Source of the DNA: Bacteroidales bacterium
GTDB taxonomy: Bacteria > Bacteroidota > Bacteroidia > Bacteroidales > Muribaculaceae
Length of the DNA stretch: 39,250 bases
Reading direction: 5' to 3'
NCBI GenBank assembly: GCA_014800685.1
Contig: JAAVFQ010000017.1
Span: forward strand, 1-39,250
Positions 25,110-33,205 of the stretch are shown piece by piece. Positions within the stretch are counted from its first letter, which is position 1, and each line of letters begins with the position of its first letter. Below the pieces are notes generated by a model, which saw only the letters and a list, made by a program, of their open reading frames with translations, ran no database searches and had not been told where the DNA came from. Made by a program: the position numbers and the translations under genes.

Positions 25110-26204
25110 ATGGCACGACTTCTGAAAGTGGGTATAACTCACGGCGACATAAACGGAATCTCATACGAAATAATATTGCGCACACTCAGCGATGAGCGAC
25201 TCACTGAGATATGCACTCCCATCATCTTCGGCTCAGCAAAACTTATAGGCTACTTCAAGAAACTTTTCGGCATCGAAAATTTCCGCTTCAATATCATTAA
25301 GGATGCCACCGAGGCTGAGGAGGGCGTAGTAAATCTCGTGAACATCTCTCAGGAGGAATTTAAAGTTGACCTCGGGCTCGCGACTCCGGAAGCCGGAAGG
25401 GCCGCCCTTCTCTCGCTCGATATGGCTACAGAGGCGCTTAAAAATGGAGAGATTGACATACTGGTGACAGCTCCTATCAATAAACATTCAATTCAGAGCG
25501 ATGACTTCCATTTTGCCGGTCACACCGAATATCTTCAGGACAAGCTCCGCGACGACTCTGATGACAAAGCCCTGATGATACTTTTCAATGACTCGGCGCG
25601 CGTGGCTCTGGTCACCACACATCTGCCGCTCTCCCACCTCCCTGAGGCTATCACTCAGGAGAAAGTGCTCGACACAATCACCCGGTTCGATGCCTCACTC
25701 CGCAAAGACTTCGCCATTGCCGGCCCGAGAATCGCCGTTCTCTCTCTCAATCCCCACAATGGCGACAACGGGCTTATCGGCAACGAGGAGCAGACTGCCA
25801 TTATTCCTGCCATTCAGGAGGCCACTCAGAAAGGCATCATCTGTTTCGGACCATTCGCCGCCGACGGATTTTTCGGCTCCGGAGCCTATCGTAAATATGA
25901 CGGCATCGTGGCAATGTATCACGATCAGGGACTTGCTCCTTTCAAAGTAATAGCCGACAACAAGGGGGTCAACTTCACTGCCGGACTCCCATTCGTCCGC
26001 ACCTCTCCGGACCATGGCACCGGCTATGATATCGCAGGCCGCAACATAGCGGATGAGACCTCCCTGCGCGAAGCTATCTATAAGGGTATAGACATCTATC
26101 GCAACAGGGTCGCTTATCTGCAGGCTACCCACAATCCTCTCCGCAAACAGTATGTGGAGAAGGGAGCCGACAAGACAGTAGACCTCACTAAAGAATCTCT
26201 CTGA
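25110..26204 (+). CDS. pdxA: 4-hydroxythreonine-4-phosphate dehydrogenase
   Basis: 364 aa. NAD-dependent enzyme of the DXP-dependent pyridoxal phosphate pathway. Motifs: HGDINGISYEII near the N-terminus, APINKHSI, FAGHTEYL, the metal-binding MYHDQGLAPFK and TSPDHGTGYDIAG. Length is a little above the family norm (about 330) because of a C-terminal tail. The leader carries TTAGAACTTA (25083-25092), which recurs before two lipid-operon genes. The nucleotidyltransferase gene follows at 26 nt. Confidence 0.95.
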   Translation: MARLLKVGITHGDINGISYEIILRTLSDERLTEICTPIIFGSAKLIGYFKKLFGIENFRFNIIKDATEAEEGVVNLVNISQEEFKVDLGLATPEAGRAALLSLDMATEALKNGEIDILVTAPINKHSIQSDDFHFAGHTEYLQDKLRDDSDDKALMILFNDSARVALVTTHLPLSHLPEAITQEKVLDTITRFDASLRKDFAIAGPRIAVLSLNPHNGDNGLIGNEEQTAIIPAIQEATQKGIICFGPFAADGFFGSGAYRKYDGIVAMYHDQGLAPFKVIADNKGVNFTAGLPFVRTSPDHGTGYDIAGRNIADETSLREAIYKGIDIYRNRVAYLQATHNPLRKQYVEKGADKTVDLTKESL

Positions 26205-26230
26205 CCACTAACCTTTTCAAATCTGCAATC

Positions 26231-26965
26231 ATGCACTACGGAATAATAGCTGCGGGCGAGGGAAGCCGCCTGCGCCAGGAGGGAATAGAGCGTCCGAAGC
26301 CCCTTGTACTTCTCAACGGCGTCCCCATGATAGAACGCCTCATTCGCCAGATGATAGGCGCCGAGGCGGAATCGGTATCCGTCATAGTCAACGAACAGAT
26401 GACCGAGGTAGCCGACTTTCTTCGCTCACTGGCGCCTTCTCTTCCCGTGCCTCTCCAACTTGTAGTGAAGTCCACTCCCTCCTCCATGCACTCCTTCTAT
26501 GAGCTGAGCTCGCTGATGAAGGGGAAGGGACGCTTCATACTCACCACTGTAGACACGATTTTTCATTCGCAGCCTTTCGCCCGATATGCAAAAGCTTTTG
26601 CTGAGGGGCCGGAGGAGGTGGACTGCATGATGGGTATCACCGGATTTGTGGATGACGAGAAGCCTCTCTACGTGGCTACGCTCCCCCCTGACGTAAATCC
26701 GGGAGAAGAGAATCGCCTGTATCAGATAATAGGATTTTTTGATGACCCGACGCCCGGCGTGCGCTTCATCAGCGGAGGCATATATGGCCTTGACGGGAGC
26801 GCTATCTCGATTCTCGAGGAGTGCATGGAAAAAGGGGTTAGCCGCATGAGAAATTTCCAGAGAGCACTGACGGCCGGAGGTCTCAACGTGAAAGGCTACG
26901 ACCTCGGGAAGATAGTTGACGTAGACCACGCCGAAGACATCCGCACGGCAGAGCAATTCGTCTGA
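26231..26965 (+). CDS. Sugar/alcohol-phosphate nucleotidyltransferase
   Basis: 244 aa Rossmann-like NTP transferase. GIIAAGEGSRLRQEGIERPK (residues 4-23) is the G-x-G-x-R-x(n)-PK nucleotide-binding signature, TTVDTIFHS carries the metal-binding Asp region, and FISGGIYGLDGSAISIL and KIVDVDHAEDI follow. The family makes NDP-activated sugars, choline or inositol. The window also encodes inositol-phosphate synthase and an atypical CDP-alcohol phosphotransferase, so CDP-inositol formation is worth testing, but the enzyme could equally activate a sugar phosphate. Its stop is only 2 nt from the converging lipid kinase gene. Confidence 0.85.
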   Translation: MHYGIIAAGEGSRLRQEGIERPKPLVLLNGVPMIERLIRQMIGAEAESVSVIVNEQMTEVADFLRSLAPSLPVPLQLVVKSTPSSMHSFYELSSLMKGKGRFILTTVDTIFHSQPFARYAKAFAEGPEEVDCMMGITGFVDDEKPLYVATLPPDVNPGEENRLYQIIGFFDDPTPGVRFISGGIYGLDGSAISILEECMEKGVSRMRNFQRALTAGGLNVKGYDLGKIVDVDHAEDIRTAEQFV

Positions 26966-26967
26966 GC

Positions 26968-27927
26968 TCAGAACTGCTTGGAGAGAGCTGCCTGTATTTC
27001 CTGCAGAGTGCCGGTGATAGGCGTAAGTATAGGCTTAAATTCCGGCTCTCCCGCGCAATAGACGTTCAGGCTCTTGGGATGACATTCTATCTCTATTTTT
27101 TGCGGGAACATCACCGGCTCGCCGTCAAGATGCCCCTCCATCTGCTTTTCTGACTCAATGGTGAGCGTAGTGGCCCGGAGGGTCTCGAAGCGGCGATTAT
27201 TTTTTATAAATCCCGTGAAAAGCTCTATTGAATTTCTGGCTAAATCCAGGGGATTACCGGTATTGACTACGGTGATGTCGAGCAGGCCGTCGGTCAGCGA
27301 GGCGTGAGGGGCTATGTAGGCATTGTTGCCATACTGCGAAGAATTGCACACTGCAAGGATGAGAGCCTCGCGGCTGAAATTGCAGTCGGGGGTGCTGACT
27401 CTATATTTCTGCGGCTTATAAGACTTTGACTCGTGGATGATAACCCGGAGATAGGCGAATTTTCCTCTGCGCTTGCATTTCGAAAACGCATGGCTCACCC
27501 GAGCATCAAACCCTACGCCGAACGTGCAGAAAAAAGGCTTCCCATTGGCAGTGGCATAGTCGCAGGCTATGGAATGTCCATTCAGAGTCACCTTAAATGC
27601 CTCGACCGGATCGAGGGGGAGACCCAGGTGTCTTGCCAGTCCATTGCCGGAACCGGAGGGGATAATCCCCATTCTGACATCGCTGCCACACAGAGCCGAG
27701 GCCACTTCATTCACCGTACCATCCCCGCCGATAACAAGAATTGCATCCACGCTGCCGCTGGCCACAGCCTCTTCTGCAAACCGGCGGGCATCGCCCCCTC
27801 CACCCGTAAAGAGCAACTCATTTTTCATCTTGAGTTCATTGAAACATCTAACTACGAAGTCTCCAAGACGATTCTTGCTCGCCGTCCCGGAGATTGGGTT
27901 TGCTATGGTGAGAAATCTACGTTTCAT
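26968..27927 (-). CDS. YegS/diacylglycerol-kinase-family lipid kinase
   Basis: 319 aa. Signatures: IANPISGTASKNRL at the N-terminus, the nucleotide-binding VIGGDGTVNEVASAL (about residues 81-95), MGIIPSGSGNGLARHLGLP and a C-terminal EGHLDGEPV metal/ATP-contact block. This is the family containing diacylglycerol, ceramide and sphingosine kinases. In a sphingolipid-making Bacteroidales a sphingoid-base or diacylglycerol substrate are both plausible. It has a consensus -7 (TAATTTTG, 28023-28030 minus) with GTTG -33 at 28051-28054. Confidence 0.9.
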   Translation of the reverse strand: MKRRFLTIANPISGTASKNRLGDFVVRCFNELKMKNELLFTGGGGDARRFAEEAVASGSVDAILVIGGDGTVNEVASALCGSDVRMGIIPSGSGNGLARHLGLPLDPVEAFKVTLNGHSIACDYATANGKPFFCTFGVGFDARVSHAFSKCKRRGKFAYLRVIIHESKSYKPQKYRVSTPDCNFSREALILAVCNSSQYGNNAYIAPHASLTDGLLDITVVNTGNPLDLARNSIELFTGFIKNNRRFETLRATTLTIESEKQMEGHLDGEPVMFPQKIEIECHPKSLNVYCAGEPEFKPILTPITGTLQEIQAALSKQF

Positions 27928-28022
27928 TGCTCTGTCGGTGAAAATATCTATTTATCTCGGAGGCCTGACTACTCCTGAGTTGCCATGCAGGGAAAAAATG
28001 ACACCTGAAAAAAATTGCGGCG

Positions 28023-28054
28023 CAAAATTACAAAAATTTCGTGAGCTATACAAC
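28023..28054 (-). promoter_or_regulatory. Promoter of the lipid kinase gene
   Basis: Minus-strand -7 box TAATTTTG (28023-28030), 20-nt spacer, GTTG at -33 (28051-28054; consensus TTTG). Predicted leader about 90 nt. Confidence 0.6.
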
Positions 28055-28110
28055 TCCTCCGGGTTTGCGGAAATAGTGAGTAAGAGTAACTACTTCATTA
28101 TCCTACTACT

Positions 28111-29055
28111 TCATTCCTCAAGCATCTGGAGATAATCTCCATAGCCCTCCGCTTCCATATCGGCGGCCGGAATGAACCGAAGCGAAGCGGAATTAATGCA
28201 ATAGCGCAGTCCTCCCTCCTCCACGGGACCATCCGGAAATACATGCCCGAGGTGAGAGCCACTGGCAGCGGCGCGGACTTCGGTGCGTATCCGGCCGAAA
28301 GAGGTGTCTTCATGCTCTGTGATGAGGTCTTCTGAAATAGGACGGGTGAATGCCGGCCATCCGCATCCCGAATTATATTTTCGCGTAGAAATAAAGAGTG
28401 GCGTTCCGTCCACGATGTCAACGTAAATACCGGGGCGGAACTCCTCATCATACTCATTATTGAAAGGAGGCTCTGTAGCGGCATTCTGCGTCACTTCCCA
28501 CTGCAAGGGGGTGAGTAGCTTGCGAAGTTCGGCTTTTGCGTCAGTCAGGCGCGGATGCAGATTTCGGGCCTCGTAAAAAAGTGACCGGTCTACGTGGCAA
28601 TATCCTCCGGGATTTTTTGAAAGATAGTCCTGATGATACTCCTCGGCGGGATAGAAATTCTGCAATGGACCGACCTCGACGGCAAGTGGCCTGGAATATC
28701 GTCTGGCCACCGTAGCCACAAAAGCTTCTATGACGGGGGCATCCTCAGGGTCAACGTAATAGATTCCCGTGCGATATTGAGTGCCGACATCGTTGCCCTG
28801 ACGATTAAGCGCCACCGGGTCTATGCTTCTGAAATAGAGGTATAGCAGGTCAGTAAGGCCTATTCTATCGGCATCATAGACCACTTCCACTGCCTCCGCG
28901 GCGCCTGTAGCTCCTGTGCATACAAGACGGTAGTCAGGCTCCGCGACCCGGCTGTTTGCATATCCAACGCGCGTACTGACCACTCCGGGCACTAATGACA
29001 TAAGGCGCTCCGTACCCCAAAAACATCCACCTGCAAGATATATTTTTTTCTCCAT
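28111..29055 (-). CDS. msrAB: Fused methionine sulfoxide reductase MsrA-MsrB
   Basis: 314 aa cytoplasmic fusion with no signal peptide. MsrA, residues about 1-155, has the catalytic Cys in [10 protein letters not shown] (Cys11). MsrB, about 175-310, has the zinc/structural NSGCGWPAF and the catalytic [11 protein letters not shown], reducing the S- and R-sulfoxide respectively. The order A-then-B is common in Bacteroidetes. It is 55 nt after the RluA-family gene. Confidence 0.95.
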   Translation of the reverse strand: MEKKIYLAGGCFWGTERLMSLVPGVVSTRVGYANSRVAEPDYRLVCTGATGAAEAVEVVYDADRIGLTDLLYLYFRSIDPVALNRQGNDVGTQYRTGIYYVDPEDAPVIEAFVATVARRYSRPLAVEVGPLQNFYPAEEYHQDYLSKNPGGYCHVDRSLFYEARNLHPRLTDAKAELRKLLTPLQWEVTQNAATEPPFNNEYDEEFRPGIYVDIVDGTPLFISTRKYNSGCGWPAFTRPISEDLITEHEDTSFGRIRTEVRAAASGSHLGHVFPDGPVEEGGLRYCINSASLRFIPAADMEAEGYGDYLQMLEE

Positions 29056-29110
29056 AAGCCATTCTGTTTTTGCTGGAATACTTACTTAACGCCGCAGGCT
29101 TCCGCTATGT

Positions 29111-30733
29111 TTAGAACGGCGTGGCAATCTCAAAAGCATAGTCACGGCCATCCAAGGGGAACGAAAACTCTATCCTGCGTGCATGGAGATAAAGACGACG
29201 CTCTAAGCGGACGGTCCGCTTTCCATACAGCGGGTCACCACAGATGGGCATCCCAAGCCCCTTTGCCGAAGCTGAATGGACTCTCAGCTGATGAGTGCGC
29301 CCGGTAAGTGGATGAAAAATCACCCTGCTGCATTCATCATCAACCTTCACAAATTCATATTCCGTAACAGCCTCTTTCCCCTCCACTTCATCCACACGCT
29401 GACGGGGACGGTCAAGCCAATCGGGTGTAAGAGGGAGTGAGATACGTCCTTGTCGGGGAACTCCGGATGCTATATAGTCACCCTGAAGAAGAGCCTCATA
29501 CGTCTTGCGGACTTTGCGGGTAGCAAAGAGGGCTTGCATCATCCTGAAAGCCTCCGGATCGAAAGTGGCTATCAGCAATCCTGAGGTGTCACGGTCAAGT
29601 CTATGAGCCATTTTCACACCACGCTCCTCCCCATATCTGCCGACGAGCCAATCCTGCACGGAGACTGAGTTCCCTTTGCCCGGCACCGAGAGCATCCCGG
29701 AAGGCTTGTTAACCACACAAAACCATTCATTCTCATATACAATTTCCGGAGAAAACTTGCCCTGCTCCACCCCTTCGCTTCCCAGAGGAGGCTGGACGGG
29801 CAGACCCTGAAGCATCCAGCTCAGTAGAGGCAGACATTTGCCACGGCAGGCCGGATAGTGCTCGCCATGGATTCTCACTTCTCCCTCTTTAGCCTTTCCA
29901 TACCAGTATTCGGCTATTGACACAGGCGTCCATCCCCGAAGATAAGCAGCCTGAAGCAGTTTGGGAGCACAACACTCGCCGGCTCCGGAGGGGGGAGTCT
30001 TCATGGCCGTCTCGGCAAAAATCTCACTCAGACATTTCCACTCACCCCGCGCATTGAGCACCCGAAAGTTCGTAAAGAGCCATTGCTGTAACGCCTCTGA
30101 GCGCTCTCTTCTCATTCTCTTTAGAGCACCGAGATACTCCTCGGCCTCCTTCAGTTTTGCTTCAAAAGGGAGCAGGCGGTCAGCATTTCGTTGTTTTAGA
30201 CGGCGGAGTTCGGCTTTTTCGAATTGACTGCGACGCACAAGCGCCTCCTTTTCCGCCTCATCAATTTCGGGAGAGGCTCTCCGGGCATCCCTCTGCATCT
30301 TAGAACGCCTCATCATCTCTTTGCGCTCCGAAAGTTCAGCCTGTATCGCCTCTCTCATTGACTCGCAGGCATCACGGGCCTCCGACAAATCACCCCGCTC
30401 AAAACGCTCTATCTCGCTATAGAAGGAGGATATCTCCCGTTCCTTTGTTTTGAAATAACCGTCGGGCCGGAGATAGTCAAACACAGGCCCTACGAAACCA
30501 TCACGCCAAAAACCCCTCTCCCCTATTTGCCCGGAGAAGGCAAAGAGAGTGTGACGCACATCCTCACTATCCACAGCCACGAGCACTCCTAACATTTTTC
30601 CGGCCTCGAGCTCGCGGCAAAAAGCCACATCGGAAGCCTCCTTGCTTTCTTTAAGCGAGCCGAGCATCTTCATGAGATTATCGAAAGCTTCCCGGCAGAG
30701 TGCGTCAGGAGCATAATCAAAGGGATTATTCAT
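29111..30733 (-). CDS. RluA-family pseudouridine synthase with long N-terminal extension
   Basis: 540 aa. The C-terminal half (about 330-540) is an RluA-type catalytic domain: NKPSGMLSVPG, then the active HRLDRDTSGLL (catalytic Asp380), GRISLPLTPDWLDRPRQ, and LTGRTHQLRVH. Residues about 105-215 are highly charged helices likely forming a coiled coil. Residues 217-312 contain a Cys-rich PPSGAGECCAPKLL block and HYPACRGKC. Standard RluA proteins are 220-320 aa, so the extension adds about 200 residues. The RNA target is unknown. Confidence 0.9.
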   Translation of the reverse strand: MNNPFDYAPDALCREAFDNLMKMLGSLKESKEASDVAFCRELEAGKMLGVLVAVDSEDVRHTLFAFSGQIGERGFWRDGFVGPVFDYLRPDGYFKTKEREISSFYSEIERFERGDLSEARDACESMREAIQAELSERKEMMRRSKMQRDARRASPEIDEAEKEALVRRSQFEKAELRRLKQRNADRLLPFEAKLKEAEEYLGALKRMRRERSEALQQWLFTNFRVLNARGEWKCLSEIFAETAMKTPPSGAGECCAPKLLQAAYLRGWTPVSIAEYWYGKAKEGEVRIHGEHYPACRGKCLPLLSWMLQGLPVQPPLGSEGVEQGKFSPEIVYENEWFCVVNKPSGMLSVPGKGNSVSVQDWLVGRYGEERGVKMAHRLDRDTSGLLIATFDPEAFRMMQALFATRKVRKTYEALLQGDYIASGVPRQGRISLPLTPDWLDRPRQRVDEVEGKEAVTEYEFVKVDDECSRVIFHPLTGRTHQLRVHSASAKGLGMPICGDPLYGKRTVRLERRLYLHARRIEFSFPLDGRDYAFEIATPF

Positions 30734-30812
30734 AAAACGACAGTATGATCACGAAATAAGCATCCTCCGGATTTTAGTGTAATATCCCGGAAGATGATTC
30801 CTATTAATTATG

Positions 30813-30845
30813 CAAAATTACTCATTTTTTCATTAAGACCCCAAC
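30813..30845 (-). promoter_or_regulatory. Possible promoter of the RluA-family gene
   Basis: Minus-strand TAATTTTG -7 box (30813-30820) with a weak GTTG at 30842-30845, 21 nt upstream. The rest of the 30734-31076 gap holds an IS-like end (30855-30884) and A/T-rich DNA; no gene seen. Confidence 0.45.
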
Positions 30846-30854
30846 CGGCAAGAA

Positions 30855-30884
30855 TGAAGTGCACCCCAAAAGTTGAACACAAAA
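30855..30884. mobile_element. Solo IS3-family-like terminal repeat
   Basis: TGAAGTGCACCCCAAAAG followed by TTGAACACAAAA resembles the terminal inverted repeats of IS3/IS150-group elements (TGnnnTGCACCCCAAAAGTT-type). No transposase and no partner end are visible in the window, so it is a remnant of a deletion or a chance match. Confidence 0.45.
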
Positions 30885-31076
30885 ATTTAGTAGTGAGAAG
30901 GTTTGGTCTTTCCTGAAGCAATTTATCACCTGCTGACAGAGCGGTTGTCTGCTAAAATTATTATTTTTGCATATCGGTTATCGGATTTTGCCTGGCAAGA
31001 GCAAGAATAACCGAAGAAGGACAGCCCCTGCAAAGAGTAGTTAGCCTTCAAATTTACAACGATAGAAAGAATACCG

Positions 31077-31754
31077 ATGGACATAACAATAGAAACCACA
31101 GCCGACGGCACTCCGACCCTTTACCGGGCAGACATCGACGAGCACTACCATTCCGTAAAAGGTGCATTGGCCGAAAGCCGGCACGTCTATGTGGAGTCGG
31201 GATGGCGCAAGGCTGCCGAGACACACAGACCCGTAAGAGTCTTCGAAGTGGGATTCGGCTCAGGACTGAACGCCGCTGTGACGGCTTCTGCGGCGAGTGA
31301 GGCAGAAATACCGACTGAATACTATTCGGCAGAACTTTACCCCCTGCCGACCGAGACCGCGGCTCTGATATCGAAAAGCATTCCGGAAGAATATCTGAAA
31401 GCATTTGCAGAAGTCAATCATGCGTTATGGAACGAACGGATACAGATCAATCCCTTCTTCATGCTTATGAAAATGGAAGCCAACCTGCTGACGATGACGC
31501 TCCCCGCAGATATAGACGCAGTCTATTTCGACGCATTCGCTCCGGAGAAACAACCGGAAATGTGGGACGAGGCAATCTTCCGACGACTCTATGCGGCCAT
31601 GCGTCCCGGAGGCATACTCACCACCTACTGTGCCAAAGGCAACATCCGGCGCATGCTCCGGCAGATAGGATTCCTCACCGAACGCCTGCCCGGCCCTCCG
31701 GGAGGGAAACGAGAAATACTGCGAGCCTCAAAGCCCATTGAGCTGAAAGAATAG
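31077..31754 (+). CDS. mnmD: tRNA 5-methylaminomethyl-2-thiouridine34 methyltransferase
   Basis: 225 aa. FEVGFGSGLNAAVT is the SAM-binding motif I, and VYFDAFAPEKQPEMWDEAIF and CAKGNIRRML are the DUF752/MnmD markers. It completes the 5-methylaminomethyl modification of wobble uridine. In E. coli this domain is fused to an FAD oxidoreductase (MnmC); here it stands alone, as is common in Bacteroidetes. The stop is followed closely by the rhuM remnant on the other strand. Confidence 0.93.
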   Translation: MDITIETTADGTPTLYRADIDEHYHSVKGALAESRHVYVESGWRKAAETHRPVRVFEVGFGSGLNAAVTASAASEAEIPTEYYSAELYPLPTETAALISKSIPEEYLKAFAEVNHALWNERIQINPFFMLMKMEANLLTMTLPADIDAVYFDAFAPEKQPEMWDEAIFRRLYAAMRPGGILTTYCAKGNIRRMLRQIGFLTERLPGPPGGKREILRASKPIELKE

Positions 31755-31772
31755 ACCCTACCGCCACTATGC

Positions 31773-32163
31773 TTACTCTTTCTTGAGCATTAGATCAAGA
31801 AGCAAGACAGCATGTTCTTTTTCTTCTTCCGCTGCATCTTTAGGACGCCATGCCACTATAAATTAATTTTATGTAAGATACAAATTCTTTGATTCCACCG
31901 TGTGTTGTCCGAATTGTATAACTATATGTCCTTTCATCTTCCTGCCGAACCTGTCGGAAATTTCGATAAGTTGATACCTCATCAAGTTATCCGTCTTCAT
32001 AAATATGCTCGATATGCTCAACTACATTACTTCGGGATGACTGGTAAAGTTCTGCCATCTGCGCCTGAGTCAGCCAAACTGACTCATCCTCTACCCTTAC
32101 ATCAAGGGCGAGAGAGTCATCTGGCTGTTAAAGTATATTTTCATTCGCGTGAGCCGATTCCAT
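31773..32163 (-). pseudogene. Decayed rhuM-family gene
   Basis: Reading the minus strand from ATG 32163 gives MESAHANENIL, then a TAA (32130-32128), then QPDDSLALDVRVEDE and SVWLTQAQMAELYQSSRSNV, VEHIEHIYEDG, a second TAA (31989-31987), and LDEVSTYRNFRQVRQE in the same frame. This is the N-terminal consensus of RhuM/virulence-associated proteins (VRLEDETVWLTQAQMAELF), with Tyr and Glu codons changed to stops. After RQE the match is lost; a separate 27-residue open segment (31856-31773, VAWRPKDAAEEEKEHAVLL...) ends in TAA. At most one third of a full gene remains. A parallel reading of this DNA on the plus strand is a shadow. Confidence 0.85.
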
Positions 32164-32206
32164 ATCGCAAATTTACTCGGATACTCTGATATTCCTTTAG
32201 TCAAAC

Positions 32207-32746
32207 TTAACTATTCGAATTAATCACCTTCCAGAAATCCAATGTCTGAGGCGTTAATTCATCAGCACGAGGATTTACCATTAAACCATTGTTCAATTCC
32301 GGCAAGAGTTCTTTAAGATAATCGTACCACAACTTTTCGAGGAGTTCCTCGTAATCCGCCGGCAATTCTCTTCCGGAATGTCCACCTCTCCAATTGAAAT
32401 CGGGCATTGCTTTTTCCAGTCTCTCAGGAGAAAGTGGAGTGGAATATTCACTGTCAATAAACTCTTGCGGATACCAATCTGCATAGAATACTTTCCTCCC
32501 TCTTCCTGCCCAATCCTGATCTTGATAAGGTGAAGAAATAATCTTACCCCTTAATACAACTCCATGAGGTCCTGATTCATCACTACACCTGACCAAATAA
32601 CATACGTCTCCGTCTCTGACATTTTCATATTCCCAAAAACTCCAGTTGAAGCAACCACCATAATATAAAATTTCAGTCATCTCATCCGTCATTCGGTCAC
32701 GGGTCATACTGGATAAATCAGGATTCCAAAATAATATATAAATCAT
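32207..32746 (-). CDS. Uncharacterised protein, possible EVE/PUA-like fold
   Basis: 179 aa, no signal or membrane segment. FNWSFWEYENVRDGDVCYL (aromatic-rich) leads into VRCSDESGPHGVVLRGKIIS and SPYQDQDWAGRGRKVFYADW; alternating strands with a Gly-Asp turn recall PUA/EVE modified-base-binding domains, but I cannot name the family. The C-terminal 70 residues are helical. It has an exact consensus promoter (32784-32815) and lies next to the rhuM remnant, in A/T-rich DNA, so it looks acquired. Confidence 0.75.
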   Translation of the reverse strand: MIYILFWNPDLSSMTRDRMTDEMTEILYYGGCFNWSFWEYENVRDGDVCYLVRCSDESGPHGVVLRGKIISSPYQDQDWAGRGRKVFYADWYPQEFIDSEYSTPLSPERLEKAMPDFNWRGGHSGRELPADYEELLEKLWYDYLKELLPELNNGLMVNPRADELTPQTLDFWKVINSNS

Positions 32747-32783
32747 TGTATCTTAAATATAATTGTTCTATTAATTTATAGCG

Positions 32784-32815
32784 CAAATATACACTATAAT
32801 AGACAAGTAAACAAA
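32784..32815 (-). promoter_or_regulatory. Promoter of the EVE/PUA-like gene
   Basis: Minus-strand TATATTTG -7 box (32784-32791), 20 nt, TTTG -33 box (32812-32815): exact consensus; leader about 30 nt. Confidence 0.75.
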
Positions 32816-32875
32816 TTTTCGGAGGGATAAGTGTCTGAAAATAGGCAAGTTTATTTTGCAGTGAAAGGACAGAAA

Positions 32876-32915
32876 AAGCGATTGACAAGTTTATTTCTCG
32901 GCTTGTCAATCGCTT
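32876..32915 (-). terminator. Bidirectional-looking terminator
   Basis: Perfect 14-bp stem AAGCGATTGACAAG (32876-32889) / CTTGTCAATCGCTT (32902-32915) with a 12-nt loop. On the minus strand a TTTTTCTG run follows, ending the DUF2795 / adenosyltransferase transcript; on the plus strand GTATTTTAATTATTT follows. Confidence 0.88.
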
Positions 32916-32957
32916 GTATTTTAATTATTTAAGGCGTATGTTACGTCTGATTTCGGC

Positions 32958-33179
32958 TTAATACTCTTCTTCGTTGAAGAAGAAGTCTTCCTTGGAGGGA
33001 TAGTCGGGCCAGATTTCTTCGATGTTGTCGTAGGTCTCCCCTTCGTCTTCCATCTCCTGAAGGTTTTCTATTACTTCCATCGGGGCGCCGGAGCGCATGG
33101 CGAAGTCTATGAGTTCTTCTTTTGTTGCGGGCCAGGGCGCATCCTCAAGTTTCGAGGCCAATTCAAGTGTCCAATACAT
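32958..33179 (-). CDS. DUF2795 small acidic protein
   Basis: 73 aa starting at MYWTLELASKLEDAPWPATK (ATG at 33179). The PWPATKEELIDFAMRSGAP and EVIENLQEM segment is the DUF2795 pattern seen in short Bacteroidetes proteins. The tail is acidic with several aromatic residues (IWPDYPSKEDFFFNEEE). The open frame extending upstream to 33368 is out of keeping with family length. It follows the adenosyltransferase gene by 26 nt and is the last gene before the terminator. Function unknown. Confidence 0.88.
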   Translation of the reverse strand: MYWTLELASKLEDAPWPATKEELIDFAMRSGAPMEVIENLQEMEDEGETYDNIEEIWPDYPSKEDFFFNEEEY

Positions 33180-33205
33180 ATCTGTGTCTTTTTTTATATT
33201 GCGTA

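Noticed and set aside
31902-32189. 95-aa open frame on the plus strand
   Set aside because: It is antisense to the rhuM remnant, whose protein consensus is clear on the minus strand.
32718-32909. 63-aa open frame on the minus strand
   Set aside because: It overlaps the promoter of the EVE/PUA-like gene and has no family signature.
30734-33000. A complete phage-defence island
   Set aside because: Only one intact unknown gene, a dead rhuM and an IS-like end are present; no nuclease, methylase or toxin gene was seen.
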